Made by a program: the position numbers and the translations under genes. The notes beneath the pieces are model-generated. The model searched no databases. It was not told the origin of the DNA and was given only the letters and a program-made list of their open reading frames with translations. Below, piece after piece: positions 8,701-13,735 of a stretch of DNA of 19,057 nucleotides; position 1 is the stretch's first letter, and each line of letters begins with the position of its first letter. The stretch lies in NCBI GenBank assembly GCA_018267355.1, contig JAFDYP010000227.1, positions 1 to 19,057 on the forward strand, written 5' to 3'. This stretch comes from Bacteroidota bacterium. Lineage in GTDB: Bacteria; Bacteroidota; Bacteroidia; Chitinophagales; LD1.

Positions 8701-8760
8701 AGCCAAAGCGGCGAGAGAGATGCTGATCAATGTGAGCAGGGAGAATAATTGTTTCTTCAT
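5749..8760 (-). CDS. Large modular secreted protein: PCMD-like domain, two alternating repeat modules, T9SS sorting domain
   Basis: This 1003-residue protein has a signal peptide (1-20, ending ALAQ). Residues 22-236 have a jelly-roll-like region resembling the PCMD (putative carbohydrate metabolism) domain, with FENWQ-like YENWQNVG, PTNWNSN, then a strand ending STLWVDGMTAIY. Two beta-sandwich modules follow. Module A (about 240-340, 524-628, 722-825) carries GNT-x-TAQLSDASGSF and GTGYRIRVVSS. Module B (about 343-432, 433-522, 631-717, 826-914) carries SREWKYAT, YTPxFxxAGTYYVVC and resembles an Ig-like fold. The order is A-B-B-A-B-A-B. Residues 915-1003 form a T9SS type A sorting domain (IELINMAGQVV, PAGVYIFRL, terminal KMVRP). 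A surface adhesin or glycan-binding role is likely. PCMD is a resemblance, not proven, and no catalytic residues were identified. The gene ends with a strong terminator. Confidence 0.85.
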   Translation of the reverse strand: MKKQLFSLLTLISISLAALAQTAVPNGEYENWQNVGQSTEEPTNWNSNKTGGGFATSGPQTCFRDTSTLNGGSYCMKIKTGSYFGIVVNGSGTTGKVEAPSTSKSEGYIHTIAGDPSYSSAFTGRPDSIVFWYRYTKAGSDYPKIETRLHMGNAYAPETPVNSNHPDSTVNIIARALWNGPANTVAGWTRVSVPFTYVDARTPQYILVTMTSSGDQTGGTSGSTLWVDGMTAIYNPTLTTSSTVSTGPYYVSASQGTAISVPFTMTGTFAAGNTVTAQLSDASGSFISPVTIGSVTATASGTIAATIPASTATGTGYRVRVVSSSPAITAANNGNNITIYLISNSVAPSTAQTIPANTNGTTLTVTESPAATSREWKYATTAGGPYSSFSTPQTGNTYTPNFATAGTYYVVCVSTYPGGQATTSAEVVINVVSNEITPATSQSLLVGVSGNMLTVTETPAGTSREWKYATITGGSYSSFGTAQTGTNYTPLFNTAGTYYVVCQSVISGVTVTSNEVIVSVGNATITTSAVTGSPFLFSPSAPDAGVSVPYTINGTFNNGNIFTAQLSDASGSFAAPTTIGTRTATTAGTISATIPHTTPAGTGYRIRVVSSNPNILGSDNGTDLTVDQFHNSIAPTASQTMQINTTGTPLTVTASQSSTQVWEYTTTSGSGYTGFAPAQTGASYTPQFALPGTYYVVARSINQYNDTVTSGEVMITATNGTTLTTSAVAGSPYLVSHKAVVMVTVNYTSNAVFNAGNTFTAQLSDATGDFTNAVNIGQVASTTPAAISAQIPNSSPAGTGYRIRVVSTDPALTGTDNGSDLQVIPFEVSVSSLAAQHTYTHYDGIPISITETHPATREWAYNGNASQNYVSFSPRDTASVYTPHFDQAGTYYVECTSVNGWNDSIRTVAIVITVTDSLNIGIHDLASAQARLYYTGNNLVVDLTGSELQASSIELINMAGQVVLTAPVRNKEMTSIQTDIPAGVYIFRLATSQGQLSGKMVRP

Positions 8761-8780
8761 TTTGCCTGTTTGTTTACCAG

Positions 8781-8830
8781 CAAAAATGAGAAAAATTTAT
8801 AAACGAACGGTTGTTTTGTGTAAACGAACG
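8781..8830 (-). promoter_or_regulatory. Putative promoter with 10-bp direct repeat upstream of the 1003-residue cargo gene
   Basis: On the minus strand CATTTTTG (8788-8781) matches TAnnTTTG at 7 of 8 positions and lies 20 nt before the start codon. Upstream, CGTTCGTTTA occurs twice exactly (plus-strand TAAACGAACG at 8800-8809 and 8821-8830), with starts 21 nt apart, i.e. two helical turns. The proximal copy covers the expected -33 region, where no TTG is present. This arrangement suggests activator-dependent transcription, but the binding protein is unknown. Confidence 0.4.
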
Positions 8831-8901
8831 ATAACTAACTGTCGGTCAATGCACTTAACCGAAATTTGATGCGAAACTTAACATCTTTGATTGATAAACA
8901 T

Positions 8902-8914
8902 ACTGATAATCAGT
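8902..8914. repeat. Perfect 13-nt palindrome ACTGATAATCAGT
   Basis: Six bases on each side of a central A are perfectly complementary. It lies 12 nt beyond the stop of the alkyltransferase-like gene and about 140 nt upstream of the cargo gene start. It could be a weak hairpin at the end of the trmB transcript or an operator; nothing in the sequence decides. Confidence 0.35.
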
Positions 8915-8926
8915 GGATAGGGAGGG

Positions 8927-9304
8927 TTATAATTCCAGCTCTTTCATCGGATCCCAAAAAAGCTTTTTGAAATCTACCACCTGGTCGTTCTTGACCTTTA
9001 CTTTCTCTTTTTCCAGCAGCGCCTGCATGAGGTCAGGTGTTTTGAAGTGGTGCTTGCCAGTGAGTAGCCCTTGAGAGTTGACTACGCGGTGTGCCGGTAC
9101 TTTCAGCTTAGACTTATCTACAGCATTCATAGCCCAGCCTACCATACGGGCAGACCTGCCGGTACCGAGGTAGCGTGCTATAGCACCGTATGATGTCACA
9201 CGGCCTCTGGGCACCAGCCGGGCCACCTCCCATACGTTCTCAAAGAAGGAATAGGACTCCGGTGAGTATTGTACTTCTTTGGGTTTCTCTGGCTGCTTTG
9301 GCAT
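8927..9304 (-). CDS. Alkyltransferase-like protein (MGMT/Ogt fold lacking the reactive cysteine)
   Basis: This 125-residue protein has the DNA-binding domain of O6-alkylguanine-DNA alkyltransferases but not the alkyl-accepting site. The family's PCHRV reads PAHRV here (residues 70-74, Ala71 replacing Cys). Other functional landmarks remain: the nucleotide-flipping Tyr39 in VTSYGAIA, the arginine finger Arg53 in SARMVGWAMN, and the helix-turn-helix between them. Known alkyltransferase-like (ATL) proteins bind O6-alkylguanine tightly and hand it to nucleotide excision repair without removing the alkyl group. This protein should do the same in the cytoplasm. It starts 24 nt after the trmB stop, so the two are probably one transcript. 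The family call is strong; the repair role is by family analogy. Confidence 0.88.
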   Translation of the reverse strand: MPKQPEKPKEVQYSPESYSFFENVWEVARLVPRGRVTSYGAIARYLGTGRSARMVGWAMNAVDKSKLKVPAHRVVNSQGLLTGKHHFKTPDLMQALLEKEKVKVKNDQVVDFKKLFWDPMKELEL

Positions 9305-9328
9305 AGAGTCGTCTTTATACAGCTAAAG

Positions 9329-10027
9329 CTAAGACTTAAAGCGGAAACGGAGATAGTTGATCGTGCGGCCATCTGCTATGTGCTGCTTCTCATAGAAGGT
9401 CTTGATAGATAGCTCCTCGCGCTCCAGTGGTGCGCTGTAGATGTCCTCCTGGTAGTAGAGCATCTCACAGCCATATGCCAGGGCGCTGTCACGCGTGTAA
9501 TGGAACATATCCATGTCATCCATCTTAAAGTTGACAACGCCACCGGGCTTTAGCACCTGCTCATATTTGGCCAGAAATTCTTTGTACGTCAGGCGGTGCT
9601 TCTCATGGCGATCCTTGGGATACGGATCGGGGAAGGTGATCCATATCTCATCTATCTCACCGGTGCCAAAGAAATTCAGGATGTTCTGGATCTTGATGCG
9701 TGCAAAAGCTACATTATGCAGGCCCTGCTCTACGGCATGCTTGGCGCCGGCGTGTATGCGTGGACCCTTGATGTCTACTCCTATGAAGTTACGGTCAGGG
9801 TAGCGCGCAGCCAGGGCTACGGTATAGTCGCCTTTGCCGCAGGCCAGCTCGAGTGTGATCGGGTTATTGTTTTTGAAGACAAGCTCATTCCAGTGACCTT
9901 TCAGGTCTAACCGCTGGCCGGATGCATCATAGAGCTGTGTCTCATGATACTCCGGACATTGAAATACATTGGGCAGCGTATTGACCTCTGCTATCTTCTT
10001 TCTTTTGTTCTTGCGTCCTCCCGCCAT
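9329..10027 (-). CDS. trmB: tRNA (guanine-N7-)-methyltransferase TrmB
   Basis: TrmB uses S-adenosylmethionine to methylate N7 of G46 in the tRNA variable loop. The chosen start gives 232 residues beginning MAGGRKNKRKK, a usual length and basic N-terminus for the family. The SAM-binding motif I is LELACGKGDYTVALA, followed by FIGVDIKG. The family signature WITFPDPYPKDRHEKHRL is intact, and the C-terminal half has PGGVVNFKMD and a conserved ELSIKTFYEKQ-like end. The reading frame stays open upstream to 10312, but that extension would overlap the divergent Crp/Fnr gene and has no TrmB character. The ATG at 10025-10027 (minus strand) is therefore preferred. It is likely co-transcribed with the alkyltransferase-like gene downstream. 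Confidence 0.93.
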   Translation of the reverse strand: MAGGRKNKRKKIAEVNTLPNVFQCPEYHETQLYDASGQRLDLKGHWNELVFKNNNPITLELACGKGDYTVALAARYPDRNFIGVDIKGPRIHAGAKHAVEQGLHNVAFARIKIQNILNFFGTGEIDEIWITFPDPYPKDRHEKHRLTYKEFLAKYEQVLKPGGVVNFKMDDMDMFHYTRDSALAYGCEMLYYQEDIYSAPLEREELSIKTFYEKQHIADGRTINYLRFRFKS

Positions 10028-10111
10028 ATGGGGTGCAACTTTAATACAAAAAAGATGTACTGAAAAGCCATCCGTCTCAGGACCTTGTATTTTGCGTACC
10101 TTAGCCTGACC

Positions 10112-10726
10112 ATGACAGAAACGACACCGGTACTTTTTAAGGATGCCCGCCTCAATGAAGAGGTGGCCAAATACTGCCGCTCCAAGCACCTGGAGAAAGA
10201 CCAGGCTATGATGTCTCCGGGAGATGATATCCACTTCGTACCCATCGTGACCAAAGGTGCTATCCGCATCATGCGGCAAAATGAAGACGGCAATGAGGTC
10301 TTTCTCTACCACCTTTATCCTGGTGAGACCTGTGCTATGGCGCTCAACTGCTGCCAGGCAGGCCGCAAGAGCCCGGTCAGGGCGGTGGCCGAAGATGAAA
10401 CAGACATCCTGCAGGTGCCGGTACAGATGATAGATGAGTGGTCGCGCTACCCGGAGTGGCGCCAGTTTATCAATAATACCTATGGCAATAGATTCTCCGA
10501 GCTGCTATCGGTCATAGACCTCATAGCCTTTAGCAATATGGATAAACAGCTCCTGCACTACCTGCGCGAGCGTGCAAAAGCGCTCAATACAAAAGCCCTC
10601 TACATCACCCACCAGGAGATAGCAGATGAGCTGCACACCCACCGAGAGGCTATCAGTCGCCTGCTGCGCACCATGGAGCAGAAAAATCTTCTCAAACTGG
10701 GCCGTCATACCATCGAGCTTTCCTAA
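10112..10726 (+). CDS. Crp/Fnr family transcriptional regulator with conserved-looking cysteines
   Basis: This 204-residue protein has an N-terminal cyclic-nucleotide-binding-type beta-roll (about 15-120), a dimerisation helix (about 125-153) and a C-terminal winged helix-turn-helix (ITHQEIADELHTHREAISRLLRTMEQ, 165-190). The effector pocket lacks the R-S pair expected for cAMP. It has C22, C74, C80 and C81, the last three in the stretch GETCAMALNCCQ, a pattern I associate with a Bacteroidota Crp/Fnr subgroup. These could sense thiols, persulfides or an Fe-S cluster, which is inference. The ATG at 10112 is preferred over an in-frame TTG at 10085, because a -7-like GTATTTTG at 10087-10094 would put the transcript start after the TTG. 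It is divergent from trmB and heads a sulfur/thiol gene group. Confidence 0.9.
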   Translation: MTETTPVLFKDARLNEEVAKYCRSKHLEKDQAMMSPGDDIHFVPIVTKGAIRIMRQNEDGNEVFLYHLYPGETCAMALNCCQAGRKSPVRAVAEDETDILQVPVQMIDEWSRYPEWRQFINNTYGNRFSELLSVIDLIAFSNMDKQLLHYLRERAKALNTKALYITHQEIADELHTHREAISRLLRTMEQKNLLKLGRHTIELS

Positions 10727-10801
10727 AAAGCGGGATAGGTAACATTTGTTCCCGTCCGTGCAGTGCGGGCTTCGTTCCTTTGCATCATAAAATCAATGCA
10801 G

Positions 10802-11005
10802 ATGAAAAAGAATATGGGAAACCTGGACCGTGTGCTCAGAGTGATAGTAGCCCTGGTCATCGTAGCTTTATATTTCGCCGGAGTGGTCAGCGGCTCTGTA
10901 GCCATAGGCCTGCTGGTAGTGGGCGGTATCTTTGTGCTCACCAGCATAGTAGGCACATGCCCTCTATACCTGCCCTTTGGTATCAATACCGGTGACAAGA
11001 AATAG
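10802..11005 (+). CDS. DUF2892 / YgaP-type transmembrane protein
   Basis: This small inner-membrane protein of 67 residues from MKKNMGNLDR has two predicted membrane helices (about 10-27 and 32-52). The conserved end TCPLYLPFGINT, with one cysteine, is characteristic of the DUF2892 (YgaP_TM) family. In E. coli YgaP this domain follows a rhodanese domain and anchors it to the membrane. An in-frame ATG at 10796 would add two residues; MKKNMGN is the usual family start. A weak -7-like TTCCTTTG lies at 10775-10782. The next gene, a rhodanese, begins one base after this stop codon, so the two are almost certainly translated from one mRNA. The domain call is confident; its exact role (membrane anchoring or transport of sulfur species) is not established. 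Confidence 0.85.
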   Translation: MKKNMGNLDRVLRVIVALVIVALYFAGVVSGSVAIGLLVVGGIFVLTSIVGTCPLYLPFGINTGDKK

Positions 11006-11006
11006 G

Positions 11007-11414
11007 ATGCGGCATGCTATCGCTATACTACTGAGCATCGGGCTAATCCTTGGCCTGCAGGGTTGCTTCACCGTGCAGAGTACGGGCACATTTACCTATC
11101 GCAAAGTGCCTCCTGCCGTGTATGACAGCCTGCTGCGTGCCGGTGGAGATCACTACCTGATAGATGTGCGGACGCCCGGCGAATACAACCGGTCACATAT
11201 GGGTGCCGCGAGAAACTACGACTTCTTCGCCTTCCACTATGGAGAGGATGTAGATACGCTGGATAGGGGCAGGACAGCATTTGTCTACTGCCAGACCTGT
11301 CACCGCTCACCCTTTGCGGCGCGTATCATGAAGCATAAAGGTTTCCGCTGTGTCTATGACCTGCGCGGTGGCTATGCTGCCTGGCAGAAGGCATACGGTG
11401 AGACAAAAAAATAA
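11007..11414 (+). CDS. Rhodanese-domain lipoprotein (sulfurtransferase)
   Basis: This 135-residue protein begins with a lipoprotein signal (MRHAIAILLSIGLILGLQGC, lipid-modified Cys20), so it is predicted to be membrane-anchored in the periplasm. A single rhodanese domain occupies about 33-131. It has LIDVRTPGEYNRSHMGAARN (51-70), the catalytic loop CQTCHRS (95-101) with persulfide-forming Cys95, and a terminal DLRGGYAAWQKA. A second cysteine, Cys98, replaces the usual glycine in the loop, which could give an internal disulfide or a second sulfur relay. An upstream in-frame ATG at 10977 lies inside the DUF2892 gene and would remove the lipoprotein signal, so ATG 11007 is chosen. Its one-base gap to the DUF2892 gene suggests translational coupling. 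Together they look like a split YgaP. Confidence 0.88.
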   Translation: MRHAIAILLSIGLILGLQGCFTVQSTGTFTYRKVPPAVYDSLLRAGGDHYLIDVRTPGEYNRSHMGAARNYDFFAFHYGEDVDTLDRGRTAFVYCQTCHRSPFAARIMKHKGFRCVYDLRGGYAAWQKAYGETKK

Positions 11415-11435
11415 AAAGAGATGAGCCATCCCCTG

Positions 11436-11573
11436 CCCGTTTTGCATGACAAAATGGCCAGCGCAACTCAGGCACGGGATTGGTTGTTTGGACGCCGGAG
11501 GGAGAGCCTCTGTGGGTGAAGCAATATGAGGAATAGCGTGATAGAATGACACCATGCCGGTGAAACCTCCGGC
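11436..11573 (+). other. Non-coding leader before thioredoxin with several inverted repeats
   Basis: The 194 nt between the rhodanese stop and the thioredoxin start contain no convincing gene. They hold a TTTTG-CATGA-CAAAA hairpin (11440-11454), a CCCGT/ACGGG pair (11436-11440 with 11474-11478) and a CCTG/CAGG pair (11432-11435 with 11469-11472). The last two pairs would cross, as in a pseudoknot. There is also a perfect 8-bp repeat GCCGGAGG/CCTCCGGC (11494-11501 with 11566-11573). The region may be a structured 5' leader, a small RNA, or the remains of an intergenic repeat. Confidence 0.35.
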
Positions 11574-11608
11574 TCCAACTTTTAAAACAAAGACATAAAG
11601 ACGCAAAT

Positions 11609-11911
11609 ATGGAAAAGAGCAATTTCTCAGATCTGATCAGCTCGGAGGTACCGGTACTGGTAGACTTTACCGCAGAGTGGTGCGGCCCCTGCAAGATGAT
11701 GAAGCCCATCCTCTCCCAGCTCAAAGACATGGTGGGTGACGATGTACGCATCGTAAAGATAGACGTGGATAGAAACCCCTCTGCCGCCGCCGCCTATCAT
11801 ATACAGGGTGTGCCCACACTCATGCTATTCAAGGGCGGCAAGACCCTCTGGAGGCAATCTGGTGTGGTGCCCGCAGAGCAGCTGCGCCAGGTGATAGAGC
11901 AGCACAAATAA
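11609..11911 (+). CDS. trxA: Thioredoxin
   Basis: This is a compact 100-residue thioredoxin with the classical active site WCGPCK (Trp24 to Lys29, catalytic Cys25 and Cys28). The cis-proline is in VPTLMLF (Pro69) and the fold elements VLVDFTAEW, VRIVKIDVD and ALMLFKGGK-like strands are present. There is no signal peptide, so it is a cytosolic dithiol reductant, normally recycled by thioredoxin reductase. The length is close to the roughly 105 residues usual for the family. It follows the rhodanese lipoprotein by 194 nt and precedes an exported thioredoxin-like protein, within a thiol/sulfur gene group. A genome may encode several thioredoxins, so the symbol denotes family rather than proven orthology to the housekeeping copy. 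Supply of electrons to rhodanese persulfide turnover is inferred from context only. Confidence 0.92.
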   Translation: MEKSNFSDLISSEVPVLVDFTAEWCGPCKMMKPILSQLKDMVGDDVRIVKIDVDRNPSAAAAYHIQGVPTLMLFKGGKTLWRQSGVVPAEQLRQVIEQHK

Positions 11912-11920
11912 AAAGCCTTG

Positions 11921-11949
11921 GCCCTCCCAAATCCTCCCCAAGGGAGGGC
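11921..11949. repeat. GC-rich intergenic hairpin (GCCCTCCC/GGGAGGGC)
   Basis: A perfect 8-bp stem, GCCCTCCC (11921-11928) with GGGAGGGC (11942-11949), has a 13-nt loop containing CCTCCCC. It starts 10 nt after the thioredoxin stop. It resembles the hairpin at 740-757 when read on the opposite strand. No T-run follows on the plus strand, so it is at best a weak terminator. Confidence 0.55.
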
Positions 11950-11977
11950 TTAATACAGATATGCCTGATGGAAAGAT

Positions 11978-11985
11978 TAGCTTTG
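11978..11985 (+). promoter_or_regulatory. Bacteroidota -7 box TAGCTTTG just before an ATG
   Basis: TAGCTTTG matches TAnnTTTG exactly and ends 4 nt before the ATG at 11990. The position implies a transcript starting at or next to the start codon. A TTG at a suitable upstream distance was not found. Confidence 0.5.
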
Positions 11986-11989
11986 CGCT

Positions 11990-12454
11990 ATGAAGGTCTG
12001 GCTGCTATCGCTCTGTCTGTCGCTCTCTGTAGCCGCTATGGCACAGGATAGTGTGACTGCGGTACGTGATACAGTCCGCTTCGTACACATGCCGTACGAT
12101 ACATTTACCTCACTCGTCCGCTTTGAAAATAAGCCATACATTATCCTCTTCACGGCTCCCTGGTGTGTTCCCTGCCAGCGCATCAAAAAAGAGGTCTTCG
12201 CTGATCCTCAGATAGCCGCCCTGGTCAATAACAACTACCTGGCCTACTATATCGACCTGGAGAATTTTGACGACCTCGAGGTCAATAGCAAGGTCTTTCA
12301 TGTAGAGCAGCTTCCTACCATCTATTTCTTTGACCCACGGGGCAGACTTGTAGACAAGGCTGTAGGCTTCTTTGATGCGCACTACATGTGGCGCAAGGTG
12401 AGAGAGCATATACCGCCCTCGCAGCGCGGAGCAGATTGGCAGGGAGAGGACTAG
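11990..12454 (+). CDS. Exported thioredoxin-fold protein with WCVPC active site
   Basis: This 154-residue protein has a signal peptide (about 1-19, ending AMAQ) followed by a thioredoxin-like domain (about 38-140). The redox motif is WCVPC (Trp58, Cys59, Cys62), and the cis-proline is Pro109 in QLPTIYFF. It belongs to the thioredoxin_7/DUF255-like exported group common in Bacteroidota and should act on protein or small thiols in the periplasm. Family members reduce, oxidise or isomerise disulfides; which applies here is unknown. The tail after residue 140 is hydrophilic and may be unstructured. Its own -7 box lies 4 nt upstream, so it may be transcribed separately from the cytosolic thioredoxin. 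The fold call is firm; the physiological partner is not visible. Confidence 0.85.
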   Translation: MKVWLLSLCLSLSVAAMAQDSVTAVRDTVRFVHMPYDTFTSLVRFENKPYIILFTAPWCVPCQRIKKEVFADPQIAALVNNNYLAYYIDLENFDDLEVNSKVFHVEQLPTIYFFDPRGRLVDKAVGFFDAHYMWRKVREHIPPSQRGADWQGED

Positions 12455-12529
12455 GCGATCCACACATGCTTTTCCAATTTCAGCAGATATTTTCCGTCTT
12501 TAGCATAAGATTTGCATATCAAGGCTGAC

Positions 12530-12949
12530 ATGAAAAACTTCATTCTCAAATTATTTATCAATTCCATATCCGTATTTGTCCTGGCCAAATACATCCTGAC
12601 AGGTGGCGTGCATGTAGAGAGCTTTGGCTATGCGGTGATCGTGGCGCTGGTCCTGGCCCTGCTCAATGCATCCGTCCGTCCGCTGCTGGTGCTTTTTACC
12701 TTGCCGGTCACGGTGCTGACCCTCGGCATCTTTATCCTGATCATCAATACTGCCATGATACAGCTGGCTGCCTGGCTGGTGCCCAATGGCGGCTTTCGGG
12801 TAGATGGCTGGTGGTGGGCTTTCTTCTTTAGCATATTATTATCGTTTCTTAACAGTGTGTTGGAACGATTTGTGCGTAATACCACTCAGCCTTCGGCACC
12901 TGATAATGGCGTGCAGATATTTGACAAAGATGGCAACAGGATAGCCTAG
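12530..12949 (+). CDS. Phage-holin-family (PF04020-like) integral membrane protein
   Basis: This 139-residue inner-membrane protein has about four hydrophobic segments (roughly 4-22, 32-52, 55-80 and 98-115). The NASVRPLLVLFTLPVTVLTLG motif resembles the PF04020 family, named for holin superfamily IV but widespread on chromosomes without phage. No lysis genes are nearby, so a phage role is not supported. The C-terminal 25 residues are hydrophilic and end DKDGNRIA. An in-frame TTG at 12512 was rejected because a -7-like AAGATTTG spans 12507-12514, which would put the transcript start near 12520. A 6-bp inverted repeat (GGAGAG/CTCTCC, 12949-12969) follows directly but has no T-run. Function is unknown. 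Confidence 0.82.
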   Translation: MKNFILKLFINSISVFVLAKYILTGGVHVESFGYAVIVALVLALLNASVRPLLVLFTLPVTVLTLGIFILIINTAMIQLAAWLVPNGGFRVDGWWWAFFFSILLSFLNSVLERFVRNTTQPSAPDNGVQIFDKDGNRIA

Positions 12950-13027
12950 GAGAGATCATTAAACTCTCCGGAAAAAATCCTGTCCTATGGAAATAACCGG
13001 AACTTATATACGTTTAAAGCGAAAACA

Positions 13028-13567
13028 ATGACTACAATGAAATATATCCTGATAGCGGCTATCGCTTTGATCACGATGAGCAGCTGCAAAAACCTGGTAC
13101 CATACTCAGACGCGGTAAAGACAAAATATAATCTGAACGATGACCAGCTGAAGCATATACAGTTTTATGTGTCAGACCCTATCGTGCTGCAGCACAAAAT
13201 AGCAGACAATGGCAGCACTCAAATAGCCGACGGCAAGATCAAAATCATAAATGGTGAGAAGGTGGAGGAGATCATCATCCGCAGCGGTACGCCGGGGGTA
13301 CTGGTACGCAATGATGACGGCAAATTTGAAGTCAGCTTTGAGCGGGGAGATGACCACTTCCTGCGCTTCGGTGCCAATCCCGGCCGCTATAACACATATG
13401 TACTGCTGGCCAGTGACTGGAAGGGCAAGATAGGCACCGTAAACTATGCCGGCAACAAATACTATACCTCGCCGGAGAGCGCCGATGCTATCCTGCTCAT
13501 AGATATCCGCAAAATAGCCAACTACCAGAAGGATGAGCGCGTAGCCAAGGGCCGAAAGGTTAATTAA
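13028..13567 (+). CDS. Predicted lipoprotein of unknown function
   Basis: This 179-residue protein has a lipoprotein signal, with a lipobox-like TMSSC (Cys20) after a hydrophobic stretch MKYILIAAIALI. The second in-frame ATG (13037) gives an equally good signal and may be the true start. The mature part starts KNLVPYSDAVK and has regular beta-rich segments (IIRSGTPGVLV, KFEVSFERG, VLLASDW, TVNYAGNKYYT), but no enzymatic motif was seen. I recognise it only as the kind of uncharacterised lipoprotein found in Bacteroidota. A near-consensus -7 box TACGTTTA lies at 13009-13016. It is followed by a strong terminator, so it ends its own transcript. Basic residues are frequent at the C-terminus (RVAKGRKVN). 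Confidence 0.75.
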   Translation: MTTMKYILIAAIALITMSSCKNLVPYSDAVKTKYNLNDDQLKHIQFYVSDPIVLQHKIADNGSTQIADGKIKIINGEKVEEIIIRSGTPGVLVRNDDGKFEVSFERGDDHFLRFGANPGRYNTYVLLASDWKGKIGTVNYAGNKYYTSPESADAILLIDIRKIANYQKDERVAKGRKVN

Positions 13568-13592
13568 GACTACTCTGTAAAGAAAAGGCAGT

Positions 13593-13625
13593 ATCCCGCT
13601 TTATATCCATATAGCGGGATTTTTT
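13593..13625 (+). terminator. Rho-independent terminator after the lipoprotein gene
   Basis: ATCCCGCT (13593-13600) pairs perfectly with AGCGGGAT (13613-13620) around a 12-nt loop. It is followed by a run of T residues (13620-13625). It lies 25 nt after the stop codon. Confidence 0.9.
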
Positions 13626-13735
13626 ATTTGGAACGTTTTGGAAAAAACGGCATAAATCTCTAATATTCACATTAGAAACATAGCATATCGTCTATGTTTC
13701 ATTATTTTGCTATTTGTAGAGACAATAGTCGGCTT

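Noticed and set aside
5749..8760. CRISPR or simple DNA repeat array
   Set aside because: The repetition is at protein-module level (about 90-100 residues) with divergent DNA, and there are no short identical repeats with regular spacers.
10028..10312. N-terminal extension of TrmB
   Set aside because: The extra residues are unrelated to TrmB and would overlap the start of the divergent Crp/Fnr gene; an ATG at the normal family position exists.
12530..12949. Prophage remnant suggested by the holin-family name
   Set aside because: No lysis, structural, integrase or attachment sequences are nearby; PF04020-like proteins are common on non-phage chromosomes.
12949..12969. GGAGAG/CTCTCC hairpin after the holin-like gene as a terminator
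   Set aside because: Only six pairs, overlaps the stop codon and is not followed by a T-run on either strand.
13694..13735. Upstream ATG start for RNase III
   Set aside because: A -7-like TTATTTTG lies downstream of that ATG, and the added residues are not typical for the family; kept as an alternative only.
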